Shown here in pieces: positions 22,949 through 31,513 of a DNA stretch of 64,000 nt. The notes beneath the pieces are model-generated. The model saw only the letters and a list, made by a program, of their open reading frames with translations, made no database searches and was not told the origin of the DNA. Source of the stretch: UBA11540 sp045536425 (GTDB taxonomy: Bacteria; Bacillota; Clostridia; Oscillospirales; Ruminococcaceae); the NCBI GenBank assembly GCA_045536425.1, contig JAZSNN010000015.1:62001-126000 (forward strand), given 5' to 3'. Made by a program: the position numbers and the translations under genes. The stretch's first letter is position 1. Each line of letters begins with the position of its first letter.

Positions 22949-24133
22949 TTACTCAAATTTTAGTGCATCTACAGGCTTCATTTTTGCCGCTGTATACGCG
23001 GGATAGATGCCAAATACAGCAGAGATTATTAGGGCTCCCAGAATACACGCTAAAACTATTGAAAAATCAAAACCAATGCTAGTTCCAACGATATAAGCAC
23101 CAATACAAGCGACTATTTGACCCAAAACACCACCAAAAACGCTTCCGACGAGTGAGATTATTAGTGATTCGGTCATAAATTCGAGCATTATTTGTAGTTT
23201 TCCCGCGCCGATTGCTTTCTTGATTCCTATTTCGCGAGTTCTTTCGCTAACAGCCACCATCATAACTGTCATAATGCTTATTCCTGCAACGATAATAGAA
23301 ACAAATCCAATAGCTGTGAGCACCGAAGTTATGATATCAAGCATATTGTTTAGTGTGTCTTTTTGCTGAGATAGGTTTTCGAATTTATATGCGTCAGTAG
23401 CGCTGTTTTTGACTTCTAAAGTGTTGATTACGTTGTTTGCACTCTGATTTATGTCGGTGTTTGAGAAAAACTTCACTGCTAGGTTTTCGATTTTTAGCGA
23501 GTAATCGTAGGTCTGCATTGTTGTATACGGTATATAAACAAAGTTTGGTATATAACTGCCAACTAGGCTTTGCAAGACGTTTCCGCCTGATTTTACTATG
23601 CCTACAACCTCAAAAGTTTCGTAGGTTGACCCCACTAAAATGCGAATGTTTTTTCCTACTATATTTTCACGTTTGTAGTTATTCAGCGCAAGATCGCTGT
23701 CAATAACACAGACGTTTGCACAAGAAGAAACGTCGTTTTCGTTTATCAATCTTCCGTGCAAAAGCTCGATGCGTATTACCTTTGATGCATCGGAATTGAC
23801 ACCCCAAAGAGCTATATCTGAGCCATTGTTTTTAACGATTCCCGTTGAAACGTTCATCATCACAGGAGTTGCAGCTTCTACAGATGAAAAATCCTTTACC
23901 GTATTAAGATCTGTAGAAACGATAGAAAGGTTTGAAGGGTTGGTAGCGCTGATTATGACGCCCCCAATACCAAGACTGTCAAGTTCATAGTTTATCGCGC
24001 TCTTTCCGATGTTTGCTATCGCTGTAATGACAACCACGGAAAAAACGCCTATAGCAATGCTCAGTATTGTGAGAGTTGTACGAATCTTTTTATACGTCAA
24101 GCAATTGATAACACAACGAAAACTAATCTTCAT
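22949..24133 (-). CDS. MacB-like ABC transporter permease (FtsX family)
   Basis: 394 aa. A first membrane segment (about 18-42) is followed by a MacB-type periplasmic core domain (about 45-255). Three more membrane segments lie at about 270-295, 320-350 and 355-380, with the FtsX motif SERTREIGIKKAIGAGKLQI. Such permeases work with an ATPase as mechanotransmission exporters of peptides, antibiotics or lipoproteins. The adaptor gene upstream overlaps by 11 nt. No ABC ATPase gene is adjacent or elsewhere in the window, so the ATPase must be encoded elsewhere. Confidence 0.9.
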   Translation of the reverse strand: MKISFRCVINCLTYKKIRTTLTILSIAIGVFSVVVITAIANIGKSAINYELDSLGIGGVIISATNPSNLSIVSTDLNTVKDFSSVEAATPVMMNVSTGIVKNNGSDIALWGVNSDASKVIRIELLHGRLINENDVSSCANVCVIDSDLALNNYKRENIVGKNIRILVGSTYETFEVVGIVKSGGNVLQSLVGSYIPNFVYIPYTTMQTYDYSLKIENLAVKFFSNTDINQSANNVINTLEVKNSATDAYKFENLSQQKDTLNNMLDIITSVLTAIGFVSIIVAGISIMTVMMVAVSERTREIGIKKAIGAGKLQIMLEFMTESLIISLVGSVFGGVLGQIVACIGAYIVGTSIGFDFSIVLACILGALIISAVFGIYPAYTAAKMKPVDALKFE

Positions 24134-25142
24134 ATGCGGTCACCTTGACATATGAGTTTTCGTGTAGTCCTGCTGGATTTTTTATAACGTAAGTGTTTTG
24201 GTCAATTCCGTCAAGCACCTCAAAGCCTTTTGAAAGTTCAAGTCCTGTAGTGATATATCTTTTTGTGGCACGGGAGTTTTCTAACACGTAGACGTATTCC
24301 CTATTTTCCTCATCCTGCATAACAGCTTCGTATGGTATTGTGATTGCATAATCGATTTGCTCGATTATAATTTTTGCTTTTGTTGTGTATCCTGATTTTA
24401 AATTGTGTTCGGATGAAATGGGTGTAACGATTACATCTACAACGGTTTCCGAGTTCAGAGCGTTGTATTTTTTATATGCAGAAGGATATATTTGAGTTAC
24501 AAGCGCGTCATATTCTTCATCAGAAAAAGCGCTTCCTGTAAGAACAACCGATGCACCTACAGATACTAAATCAATATTTGCTTCATTTACCGCAATCTTA
24601 GCTACCAGTGTTGAATCATCAATAATTGTCACAACAGAACTGTATGCAGCTGTGGGTTTACTTTTAGAAATCTCTATATTCGTAATGGTGCCGGATATTC
24701 CGGCATAGATGTAATCGGGTATGCTTTTAAGATTTTCGGAAAGTGAATTTGAGTTTGAAAAAATCGAAATAGCCTCAGACAGTTTATCTTGCGGAATACC
24801 GCGAATGGCTTCGTACATCATATCGTTCATACCTGAAGTGTATGAACTAATGAGAGCTGTAGCTGTAGCGGCTTTGTCTACTATTGCGATTATATCTCCT
24901 GCGTTGACATAATCACCCACGGAAAAGCAAACATCAGAGGCAATTATTGGAAGAGAGAGGTATACGTCTTCCCTATTCTTTTCAATGATTTCCCCTGCAC
25001 AATTTACAGAACGGGTGTATCCTGTTGTGTCGGGAGTGATTACATAGACCTTTGGAATATAGGCTTCGACTATTTTTCCGGAAAATAAGCCTGTACAGAA
25101 AAGAGAAAAAACAAGAAGCAGTGAAAATATTCGTAATTTCAT
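24123..25142 (-). CDS. HlyD/MacA-like membrane fusion (adaptor) protein
   Basis: 339 aa. The N-terminal hydrophobic segment (LRIFSLLLVFSLFCTGLF) is a signal anchor. A lipoyl-like half (EKNREDVYLSL, VGDYVNAGDIIAIVD) is followed by a short helical hairpin (about 95-140), a second lipoyl half (GTITNIEISKSKPT) and beta-barrel/MP domains. In Gram-positive bacteria such adaptors sit outside the membrane next to MacB-type permeases. The gene overlaps the permease by 11 nt and is the first of the cluster. The substrate is unknown. Confidence 0.85.
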   Translation of the reverse strand: MKLRIFSLLLVFSLFCTGLFSGKIVEAYIPKVYVITPDTTGYTRSVNCAGEIIEKNREDVYLSLPIIASDVCFSVGDYVNAGDIIAIVDKAATATALISSYTSGMNDMMYEAIRGIPQDKLSEAISIFSNSNSLSENLKSIPDYIYAGISGTITNIEISKSKPTAAYSSVVTIIDDSTLVAKIAVNEANIDLVSVGASVVLTGSAFSDEEYDALVTQIYPSAYKKYNALNSETVVDVIVTPISSEHNLKSGYTTKAKIIIEQIDYAITIPYEAVMQDEENREYVYVLENSRATKRYITTGLELSKGFEVLDGIDQNTYVIKNPAGLHENSYVKVTAYED

Positions 25143-25263
25143 AAAACCATCCTCACAAAATGAATCACAAATATTTTCTCTAATATTCGGTTTTATATAC
25201 CTAAAAAATCGTGAATAATCGTCAGTTTAACGCAAAGCATATCAAAGAGAAAGGACGATAGCT

Positions 25264-25482
25264 TTGAATTTGGTTATGTGTGATAAAAAGTGCAAATATC
25301 AAGACGAAGGATATTGTAAAGTAAAGGAATGCAAAAGAAACAATATCAATGAAGCGTGTCCGTATTTCGAGGAGAAAAAGACGGGCATCGGGGTTGAATT
25401 TCCGCAAAGAGAGCCAATCGAGGAAATTCCCTCAATAATGCCGGATATGCCTATCAGCCAACCGCAGCAAAGGCTTCTTTGA
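25264..25482 (+). CDS. Small Cys-rich protein (hypothetical)
   Basis: 72 aa, TTG start at 25264 with AAAGGA 8 nt upstream; an in-frame ATG at 25276 is possible. The first half has the pattern C-x3-C-x7-C-x4-C-x11-C ending ACPYFEE, which resembles small clostridial metal-binding proteins with a terminal CPYF. The second half is Pro/Glu/Ile-rich and looks disordered. Its last 29 bases overlap the 3' end of radA on the other strand. No function can be assigned. Confidence 0.6.
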   Translation: MNLVMCDKKCKYQDEGYCKVKECKRNNINEACPYFEEKKTGIGVEFPQREPIEEIPSIMPDMPISQPQQRLL

Positions 25483-26836
25483 TATTTGAAACTCCTATCA
25501 GTTCAATATCAGAAGGCAGGGCTTGTCCTGCGAGGTTTTTGAGGTTTTGTTTAGGTAAAATGCAGGTTTTAAAACCAAGCTTTTTTACCTCGTTGATGCG
25601 CGCTAAGGCGTTGGTGACAGAACGCACCTCGCCCGATAGTCCAATTTCACCAAACGCGGCGACGGTATCGGCAATCGGTTTGTCCTTGAGTCCCGAATAT
25701 ATCGACAATAATACAGGAAGATCTGCGGCGGGTTCGTCTAGTTTGAATCCGCCTACTACGTTTATGTAAACGTCGAGGTTTCCGATAAAAAATCCTGCGC
25801 GTTTTTCGAGTACTGCTATGAGCAGATACATTCTGTTGTAATCAAATCCCGTAGAGGTTCTTTTGGCAACCGAATAAGCGGTTTTTGTTACAAGAGCCTG
25901 CACTTCTGACATAATTGGGCGCGAGCCCTCCACAACGCAGGCCACACAACTTCCCGAGGTATTTTTAGGTCTTTCTTCCAAGAGATACTGCGAAGGATTT
26001 TCTACCTGTACAAGACCGCAGGACTGCATTTCAAACATTCCGATTTCGTTTGTAGATCCAAATCTGTTTTTAACGGCACGAAGGATTCTATAAGCAAAGT
26101 TTCTTTCGCCTTCAAAATACAAAACAGCATCAACGATATGCTCCAGCACCTTAGGTCCCGCTATCGCGCCGTCTTTGTTTACGTGACCAATAACTAGAAC
26201 GGCAATATTGTTATACTTTGCGATGCGCATAAGCTCTTGGGTGCATTCACGAACCTGTGTGATGCTTCCGGGAGATGAAGAAAGCATACTCAGCGAAACT
26301 GTTTGAATTGAATCGACAATGACAAGGTCGGGCTGAGAGGTAGTTATCATCTGTGAAATACTGTCCATGCTGTTAGAGGAAATCACGAACAGGTTATCGG
26401 AATTTACACCTAAGCGATCCGCCCTAAGCTTTATCTGTCTAACGCTTTCCTCGCCCGAAAAGTACATAACCTTCAATCCGCAGCAAAGGCAGTCACATAT
26501 TTGGAGAAGCAATGTAGATTTTCCTATTCCGGGGTCGCCGCCCAAAAGAACAAGAGAGCCCTTTACTATACCTCCGCCAAGGACTCTATCGAGCTCGGAA
26601 AGCCCGGTTTTGTATCTAATTTCATCGTCCGTAGAAACGTCATTAAGGCGTGTTATTTCACCTTGTAGAACAGACTGACTGACAGCAGAAACCTTTTTGT
26701 TTTTCGGGGCTGTGGTCTCGTCTATCTCTTCGGAAAAGGAATTCCATTCTCCACATTGAGAACAACGTCCCATCCATTGAGAAGTTTGATAACCGCAACT
26801 ATTACATACGTATTTTACTTTTACTTTTCCTGCCAT
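25454..26836 (-). CDS. radA: DNA repair protein RadA/Sms
   Basis: 460 aa from ATG 26836 with GAAAGGAAA; the longer frame is rejected. The N-terminal zinc finger CNSCGYQTSQWMGRCSQCGEW, RecA-like ATPase with Walker A GGDPGIGKSTL, the RadA KNRFG motif and the C-terminal Lon-like domain (EKRAGFFIGNLDVYINVVGG, GEIGLSGEVR) are all visible. RadA is a branch-migrating helicase in recombination. It starts 19 nt after the cwlD stop, so they are likely cotranscribed. The 3' end overlaps an opposite-strand small gene. Confidence 0.96.
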   Translation of the reverse strand: MAGKVKVKYVCNSCGYQTSQWMGRCSQCGEWNSFSEEIDETTAPKNKKVSAVSQSVLQGEITRLNDVSTDDEIRYKTGLSELDRVLGGGIVKGSLVLLGGDPGIGKSTLLLQICDCLCCGLKVMYFSGEESVRQIKLRADRLGVNSDNLFVISSNSMDSISQMITTSQPDLVIVDSIQTVSLSMLSSSPGSITQVRECTQELMRIAKYNNIAVLVIGHVNKDGAIAGPKVLEHIVDAVLYFEGERNFAYRILRAVKNRFGSTNEIGMFEMQSCGLVQVENPSQYLLEERPKNTSGSCVACVVEGSRPIMSEVQALVTKTAYSVAKRTSTGFDYNRMYLLIAVLEKRAGFFIGNLDVYINVVGGFKLDEPAADLPVLLSIYSGLKDKPIADTVAAFGEIGLSGEVRSVTNALARINEVKKLGFKTCILPKQNLKNLAGQALPSDIELIGVSNIKEAFAAVG

Positions 26837-26855
26837 TTTGCTTTCCTTTCGAGTA

Positions 26856-27599
26856 TTAGAAAGTATTGTCGTTGACCGTATCTTTTTCAAAATAATCACA
26901 AAGTGCTGCAAAAATTACAAAAGCGACCTTGTTTTGATAGGTGTCATCAGTTAGATTGAGAGCCTCTAAACCGTTTGAGATAAAACCACATTCAACCAAA
27001 ACTGCGGGGTTGTTGATGTTATTCATAAGGTATATATTTTCCGCCACAGGTTTTACAACTCTTTTGTTATCAGGTTGAAGCATAGTCGAAAATCTGTTTT
27101 GCAAAAACGTAGCAACAGCTTTGCTATCGCCGTTTTTGGTGCTGTAAAACATTTGGGCGCCGCTGTATTTGCTCTCAGAAAACAAATTTTGATGTATACT
27201 GAGCACAATTGCATTTGGATGAGAATTTATGAGTGAAGCGCGATGTCTGACGTCATTGACCTTTTTTTCGCGTATAGAAGCAGTTTCAGGCAACTTCTCC
27301 CCTACCATACTGTCTTCGGTCCGTGTCATAATAACCTCAAACCCGCAACAAGTAAGCATTGTTTCAAGTTTCTTTGCGATAGAAAGATTGATGTCCTTTT
27401 CAACAATATTGTTATACCCTACTGCTCCCCCATCGATTCCACCGTGTCCTGCGTCTATAATAATGAGTTTTGATTCTGTTGCAACAGCAGATACAACGAT
27501 ATAGTTTTTGTCGGATATTTGCTTGAAACACAGTATGGACAAAATACACAACAAAACCGCTAATAACGGGCACAAAAATCGTTTAAATTCAAAGTTCAT
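26856..27599 (-). CDS. cwlD: N-acetylmuramoyl-L-alanine amidase CwlD (germination/cortex)
   Basis: 247 aa with an N-terminal membrane anchor (about 8-26) and one Amidase_3 domain. Zinc and catalytic residues are seen in IIDAGHGGIDGGAVG (His), IVEKDINL (Glu), LSIHQNLFSESKYSGAQMFY (His) and VLVECGFISN (catalytic Glu). Length and the IHQN motif fit CwlD, which strips peptide side chains so that PdaA can make muramic-delta-lactam in spore cortex. A PdaA-like gene lies at 42321. A generic amidase is the alternative. Confidence 0.88.
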   Translation of the reverse strand: MNFEFKRFLCPLLAVLLCILSILCFKQISDKNYIVVSAVATESKLIIIDAGHGGIDGGAVGYNNIVEKDINLSIAKKLETMLTCCGFEVIMTRTEDSMVGEKLPETASIREKKVNDVRHRASLINSHPNAIVLSIHQNLFSESKYSGAQMFYSTKNGDSKAVATFLQNRFSTMLQPDNKRVVKPVAENIYLMNNINNPAVLVECGFISNGLEALNLTDDTYQNKVAFVIFAALCDYFEKDTVNDNTF

Positions 27600-27616
27600 A
27601 TCAACCCACCTAAATC

Positions 27617-27628
27617 GTCATATATGAC
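27617..27628. repeat. 12-bp palindrome upstream of cwlD
   Basis: GTCATATATGAC is a perfect palindrome 18 bp before the cwlD ATG. It could be an operator or part of a sporulation promoter; evidence is only symmetry and position. Confidence 0.3.
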
Positions 27629-27654
27629 AATTTATGCGGAGAAAAATTAAGTTA

Positions 27655-28203
27655 TCACTTTTTGTTCTTGTATATAAGCTTTTCTTTTAGGGAAATCCGC
27701 TTATATCCAAAGATATAAGCGACTTCAGCTACGAATACAGTGTACAGTGGCAAAATCATACAAAGAATTATGGACCACCAAGAAGTTTGGGAAATATCGT
27801 TTATGTTAACAAAATAGTCTACTATGTATATGAACTGTACGTTTACGATTCGGTAGACAAGCAGTGTCCAAGACTGAACACCAAGCTTGTATAAAAGCAA
27901 GAACATAGAAGCGACAAGGTATGGTATCACGATAATGAAGGCAATTTTTAGACCGTGAGCCATATCTTTGCTTTTGCGATTGAAGTTGACCAAATTATTG
28001 TCCTTGTCACCATATTCCCAAAAAGGAAGATAGATACTGACGGTAAACATCAGAATCAGAATTACCTGCATAATGGGTGTGACCCAACTTAGCTGTGTGT
28101 TAATTGGAATCATAAAGAAATATAAAATAAGACCCAAAAAGGTAGTTATAACAAGATGCTTCAGAGAGTTAAATACTCTATATGCAAAAGAATTTTTATT
28201 CAA
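27655..28203 (-). CDS. Hypothetical membrane protein
   Basis: 182 aa from TTG 28203, which has a strong SD (GGAGGG) 8 nt upstream. A start at 28251 would overlap the loader gene by 56 nt and lacks such support. Five or so hydrophobic segments are visible (about 14-35, 38-60, 85-105, 112-135, 145-170) with a basic C terminus (KRISLKEKLIYKNKK). I recognise no family. Its start overlaps the 3' end of the helicase-loader gene by 8 nt, so it is translationally coupled to it. Confidence 0.7.
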   Translation of the reverse strand: MNKNSFAYRVFNSLKHLVITTFLGLILYFFMIPINTQLSWVTPIMQVILILMFTVSIYLPFWEYGDKDNNLVNFNRKSKDMAHGLKIAFIIVIPYLVASMFLLLYKLGVQSWTLLVYRIVNVQFIYIVDYFVNINDISQTSWWSIILCMILPLYTVFVAEVAYIFGYKRISLKEKLIYKNKK

Positions 28204-29191
28204 CCTTTGTGCCCTCCAGTTTTTTGATCTGTCTGATATCATTTCCTGCAAACTTTAGTATGTTATATTCACCTATGAAGCGAGAAGTTACGCGTTCCGA
28301 ATATGTATCCTGAAGCTGCGACAAAGAAAGATTAGTGCTTATAATAACAGGCTTTCCGGTGTTGATGCGGGTGTTAATGATATTGTATACCGTAGCCACG
28401 GTAAAAGAGGTAGAAAACTCTGTGCCAAGGTCGTCGATAATGAGAAGATCGCACTCTAACACATCATCCAGTGTGCCGGCCCCCGATAAAGAAAACTTTT
28501 CTTTTTCAAGACTGTTCAAGAGATTCTGAGCACTGGAATATATCACGCCATAGCCTTTTTCGATAACCGCAGAGGCGATAGATAGCGACAGAAAAGTTTT
28601 TCCGAGACCTGTAGCACCGCTCATAAGAATACTTGGAGATTTTTCGCAGAAGTTTTCAGCATATGAAACGCAAAAACGATATATCTGCTCCATTTTGTTC
28701 CTTACGGAAACAGTTGAACCTGCAGGTACTGTGTCGGGATAGTACGAGAGGTTAAACTTCGAGAAATCCGACAACTGAAGATGAGAACTTTTGTTGAGGT
28801 TGTTATATGTATATCGCTTCAACTCTTTTATATAACAGCTGCACATCTTTCCGTCTACAAAACCTTCGTCTTTGCAGATAGGACATTCGTATGACGCTTC
28901 AAGATAGTCTGTAGGCAAACCAAGACCTTTTAGTATCTCAGAGCGCTCTTGTTGCAGTTTCATATTTTCTTCGCGAAGGTTTGCGATAACGTCCTTCACG
29001 TCAGAAGCTCTTGAAACAACACAACGCACAGTCCTCAAACCACAGTCCGAAAGCTCTTTTTCGATTTCGCGAAGACGCGCAACAGCAGAATACAGCTCTG
29101 CTTTTTTTTCAAGCAGAGTATCAGCTGATTTTCTGCGTTTTTCAGCGAACATATCGTTTACGTATGTGATAGCCTCTTTCGAATATCCCAT
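28196..29191 (-). CDS. Replicative helicase loader (DnaI/DnaC-type AAA+ ATPase)
   Basis: 331 aa. An N-terminal coiled coil (about 20-90) and a four-Cys zinc site (YECPICKDEGFVDGKMCSCY, about 105-124) precede an AAA+ domain with Walker A SGATGLGKTFLS and Walker B LLIIDDLGTE, then TNLSLSQL and the Arg-finger region SERVTSRFIG. This layout matches clostridial DnaC/DnaI proteins that load the replicative helicase. It lies directly after a DnaD-domain gene, a common pairing in Clostridia. Confidence 0.92.
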   Translation of the reverse strand: MGYSKEAITYVNDMFAEKRRKSADTLLEKKAELYSAVARLREIEKELSDCGLRTVRCVVSRASDVKDVIANLREENMKLQQERSEILKGLGLPTDYLEASYECPICKDEGFVDGKMCSCYIKELKRYTYNNLNKSSHLQLSDFSKFNLSYYPDTVPAGSTVSVRNKMEQIYRFCVSYAENFCEKSPSILMSGATGLGKTFLSLSIASAVIEKGYGVIYSSAQNLLNSLEKEKFSLSGAGTLDDVLECDLLIIDDLGTEFSTSFTVATVYNIINTRINTGKPVIISTNLSLSQLQDTYSERVTSRFIGEYNILKFAGNDIRQIKKLEGTKVE

Positions 29192-29206
29192 CTCTAAGTT
29201 GACTCC

Positions 29207-30145
29207 TTAAACTATTTTATCGTTAATAAGCTTTTCTATTGCGTCTAGGTCGTAGGATGGATTAGAAGCGCCTTTACGTGTCTTAACATCAAGCTTTTGC
29301 TCCTCCATCGCTTGTGCAGGGGTGGTTATTCCCTTTACACTCCAAGAAGTGAGTATTTTGTTTATGTATGGGAATGACATATTTCCTGTACTATCTATTG
29401 TTTTTTCGTATGCCAGTTTGATCATCTCAATGTCAAAATGCATCTGGGAAAACCAATTGTTTATAAAATTCTTTTCCTTGGTTGTGAGAGACCTGTTGAA
29501 AATTCCAAAAGCGGATTTAACAGCCGACTCATTGCTGTTTTTGAGGGTGAGTTCTTTTATGTGAGCAACTACTGCTTCGTGAGAATCAATGCCTTTGTCT
29601 ATCCAGTCAAGTGCCAGTTTTTCTACAAAGCGCATATTGTTTTTGTTGATGGAAGCACAGTAGCTGATAATCATAAGTATGATATCGACAGGTAGTCCCG
29701 CAAAGTCATAAAGAGAAACCAAAACAGACGCTTCAGAAGGTATGAGGTTTTTACCAAAATGACGTTCTGTTTCAGAAATCAAAAATTTCACGTCATCGCT
29801 TTGCTTAACGCGAGATTCGAGCTCCTTTCCCGAGAGTCTAACGGGGGCTTGTGACACGCGCCTTATGGTAGACTTGTCCGTATCAGTAGATTCGTTTGAA
29901 GAAGGCAAAGCGTCGGCATCAGCAGTAAGAATACCGTTGACTATCCAAAAGTTTGCCGCATCTTTGATGTCTGCTTCAGAAGTGTTTAAGGTTTCAGCCA
30001 TTTTTTTAACCGTTATTTGAGGTTGGCTCAACACAAGCAAAAGAACCTTTAGAGAGAGTGCTCCGGCGGTTTTAAGGTGCTTTTCCGCCACGGACGACGG
30101 AACGGCAAATATTTTTTTGTATTCATTTGGATTGACTGTATACAA
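29207..30145 (-). CDS. DnaD-domain replication initiation protein
   Basis: 312 aa. The N-terminal half contains a winged-helix-like stretch (LSLKVLLLVLSQPQITVKKMAE). Two DnaD-like C-terminal modules are visible: FGKNLIPSEASVLVSLYDFAG at about 145-165 and KSAFGIFNRSLTTKEKNFINNW at about 216-237 ending with FPYINKILTSW. Such proteins help load helicase at oriC or restart sites together with the loader downstream (16-nt gap). The start is TTG 30145 after GGCGGTG. Confidence 0.88.
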   Translation of the reverse strand: MYTVNPNEYKKIFAVPSSVAEKHLKTAGALSLKVLLLVLSQPQITVKKMAETLNTSEADIKDAANFWIVNGILTADADALPSSNESTDTDKSTIRRVSQAPVRLSGKELESRVKQSDDVKFLISETERHFGKNLIPSEASVLVSLYDFAGLPVDIILMIISYCASINKNNMRFVEKLALDWIDKGIDSHEAVVAHIKELTLKNSNESAVKSAFGIFNRSLTTKEKNFINNWFSQMHFDIEMIKLAYEKTIDSTGNMSFPYINKILTSWSVKGITTPAQAMEEQKLDVKTRKGASNPSYDLDAIEKLINDKIV

Positions 30146-30176
30146 ACAATCACCGCCTTTAAATATACTTAATATA

Positions 30177-30205
30177 ATTATACTTTAATCGACGTAAAAT
30201 AACAA
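30177..30205 (-). promoter_or_regulatory. Promoter of the DnaD-helicase loader operon
   Basis: On the minus strand -35 TTGTTA (30205-30200), 17-bp spacer, -10 TATAAT (30182-30177). Confidence 0.75.
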
Positions 30206-30216
30206 TAGTTTTGACG

Positions 30217-30248
30217 AAAAAATAAACGGTACAGAGTACCGTTTATTT
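30217..30248 (-). terminator. Terminator after the 52-aa gene
   Basis: 13-bp perfect arms AAATAAACGGTAC and GTACCGTTTATTT around a 3-nt loop, with T6 following on the minus strand. The arm overlaps the stop codon of the small gene. Confidence 0.88.
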
Positions 30249-30405
30249 ATAAATCATCTTGATCCTGCACGGGTTTTTCGTAGGGGTTGTCCCCTTTTCC
30301 CGTGTAACTGCCGTTAGGGTCTGATTTTATAGAGTTTGCATTTACGATAGTGTCTATCATTTCATTTACGAGCTTTGAGCCTGTTATCTTTCTTTTATCC
30401 TTCAT
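30247..30405 (-). CDS. 52-aa conserved small protein (hypothetical)
   Basis: ATG at 30405 with GGAGGTG 4 nt upstream, 52 codons, then TAA within a terminator stem. The basic N terminus (MKDKRKITGSK) is followed by SDPNGSYTGKGDNPYEKPVQ, ending in DQDDL. I recall similar short clostridial proteins with a DPxGSYTG...PVQDADDL ending, but know no function. It lacks cysteines and membrane segments and looks disordered. The SD and terminator strongly support a real gene. Confidence 0.75.
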   Translation of the reverse strand: MKDKRKITGSKLVNEMIDTIVNANSIKSDPNGSYTGKGDNPYEKPVQDQDDL

Positions 30406-30451
30406 ATTGCACCTCCAATTGTATTATTAGGTGCAACAAAAAAGATATACG

Positions 30452-31501
30452 TCAATTTATAATTTGAAATATTTTGCTCAAATCACTTTGTCCAAAGGTG
30501 TCAACGGAGAACAAGAACAGTATTTGGTCATATTCATCCAAGTCTAACATTTGGCTGTAGTTTGTGGTGTCTGCAAAGGGGTTTATGACAGTTACAAGCT
30601 CGTAGTTGTCAACCAAGAAACCAACGACAGATTTTACGGTTTTGTCAGACACAATGAGAAGCTTGTTGCCATCAACCGCCTTATTTTTGATGTTGGTAAC
30701 GGGAAATGTTCCGCCGGGATAACATAGTGAAAGTTCATCAGATGTGGTTTCTACATAAATATCGTTGAATACTGCCTTGTTTCCGTTGTTGTCGTAGACG
30801 CTCATAACGATGTTGCTGTTGTAAAAAGCACTGCGATAGAAGGTGATGTCGTCACCCTTTATATCTCTATATCCAGTTGTTTTAAACAGCTCGCCAAAAT
30901 AGTCAGACGCGTAGTATTCCACATTGAAATCATCAAGGTTTTGCGGATAGAAACCTAGCTTTTGGCTGAGATTAGAGTACAGATAATATCCGCCCAAAGA
31001 GGTCAAATTGTCGGACGTTCTATAGAATATATCCTTATTGTTGTTTACAAAAAGCGTGTCATAAGACGGTACAACAACAGAAGCACTAACCAATGATGTG
31101 TAGAGGTTATCGATGTACTCATTCTGGTCCCAAATGCTTGCATATTTGGGTAATTGATTTTGTAAAATAACGTTTGCCGTCGGAACAATCATCGTATATA
31201 CAGGCATAGAAACAGAAGAAGAAACGGTTTTTAATGTGTGTATATTGGCTTCTGTGATAGTTTCGTCGGGAGTAGGTGTTATTTTAATTAACGAGTTGTC
31301 GGAAATATAAACGTCATCTACACGAACAATTCCAAACCCCTTGTCAATTGCAGCTCTCGCCTGAGCGAAAAAATTTTCTTCCCACAGCATAGACGGAAGC
31401 TCGGTGAAATTGCCATCCAAAAACGCGAGAGCAACTGTGGAGATGGAGAGGAAAAACAGCACAAGGGTAAAAACTATTGCAAAAATTCTATTAGCACTCA
31501 T
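30452..31501 (-). CDS. DHHW-family (AlgX/AlgJ-like) extracytoplasmic protein with lost catalytic motif
   Basis: 349 aa with an N-terminal signal anchor (about 7-29). The body aligns by eye with the DHHW family, SGNH-like partners of MBOAT acyltransferases: YTMIVPTANVILQNQLP, IFYRTSDNLTSLGGYYLY and LLIVSDKTVKSVVGFL. In active members the second stretch reads (R/K)TDHHWT and the third KDSYANS. Here they are RTSDNLT (161-167) and SDKTVKS (285-291), so the Asp-His-His-Trp and Ser are missing. It is probably a non-catalytic partner. ATG 31501 has GGGGAGGG upstream and the MBOAT gene lies 12 nt upstream. Confidence 0.78.
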   Translation of the reverse strand: MSANRIFAIVFTLVLFFLSISTVALAFLDGNFTELPSMLWEENFFAQARAAIDKGFGIVRVDDVYISDNSLIKITPTPDETITEANIHTLKTVSSSVSMPVYTMIVPTANVILQNQLPKYASIWDQNEYIDNLYTSLVSASVVVPSYDTLFVNNNKDIFYRTSDNLTSLGGYYLYSNLSQKLGFYPQNLDDFNVEYYASDYFGELFKTTGYRDIKGDDITFYRSAFYNSNIVMSVYDNNGNKAVFNDIYVETTSDELSLCYPGGTFPVTNIKNKAVDGNKLLIVSDKTVKSVVGFLVDNYELVTVINPFADTTNYSQMLDLDEYDQILFLFSVDTFGQSDLSKIFQIIN

Positions 31502-31513
31502 TTTATCCCTCCC

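Noticed and set aside
25211..25245. Possible SigG/SigE promoter (GAATA ... CATATCA) before the Cys-rich small gene
   Set aside because: The spacing of 20 nt between elements is too long for either consensus.
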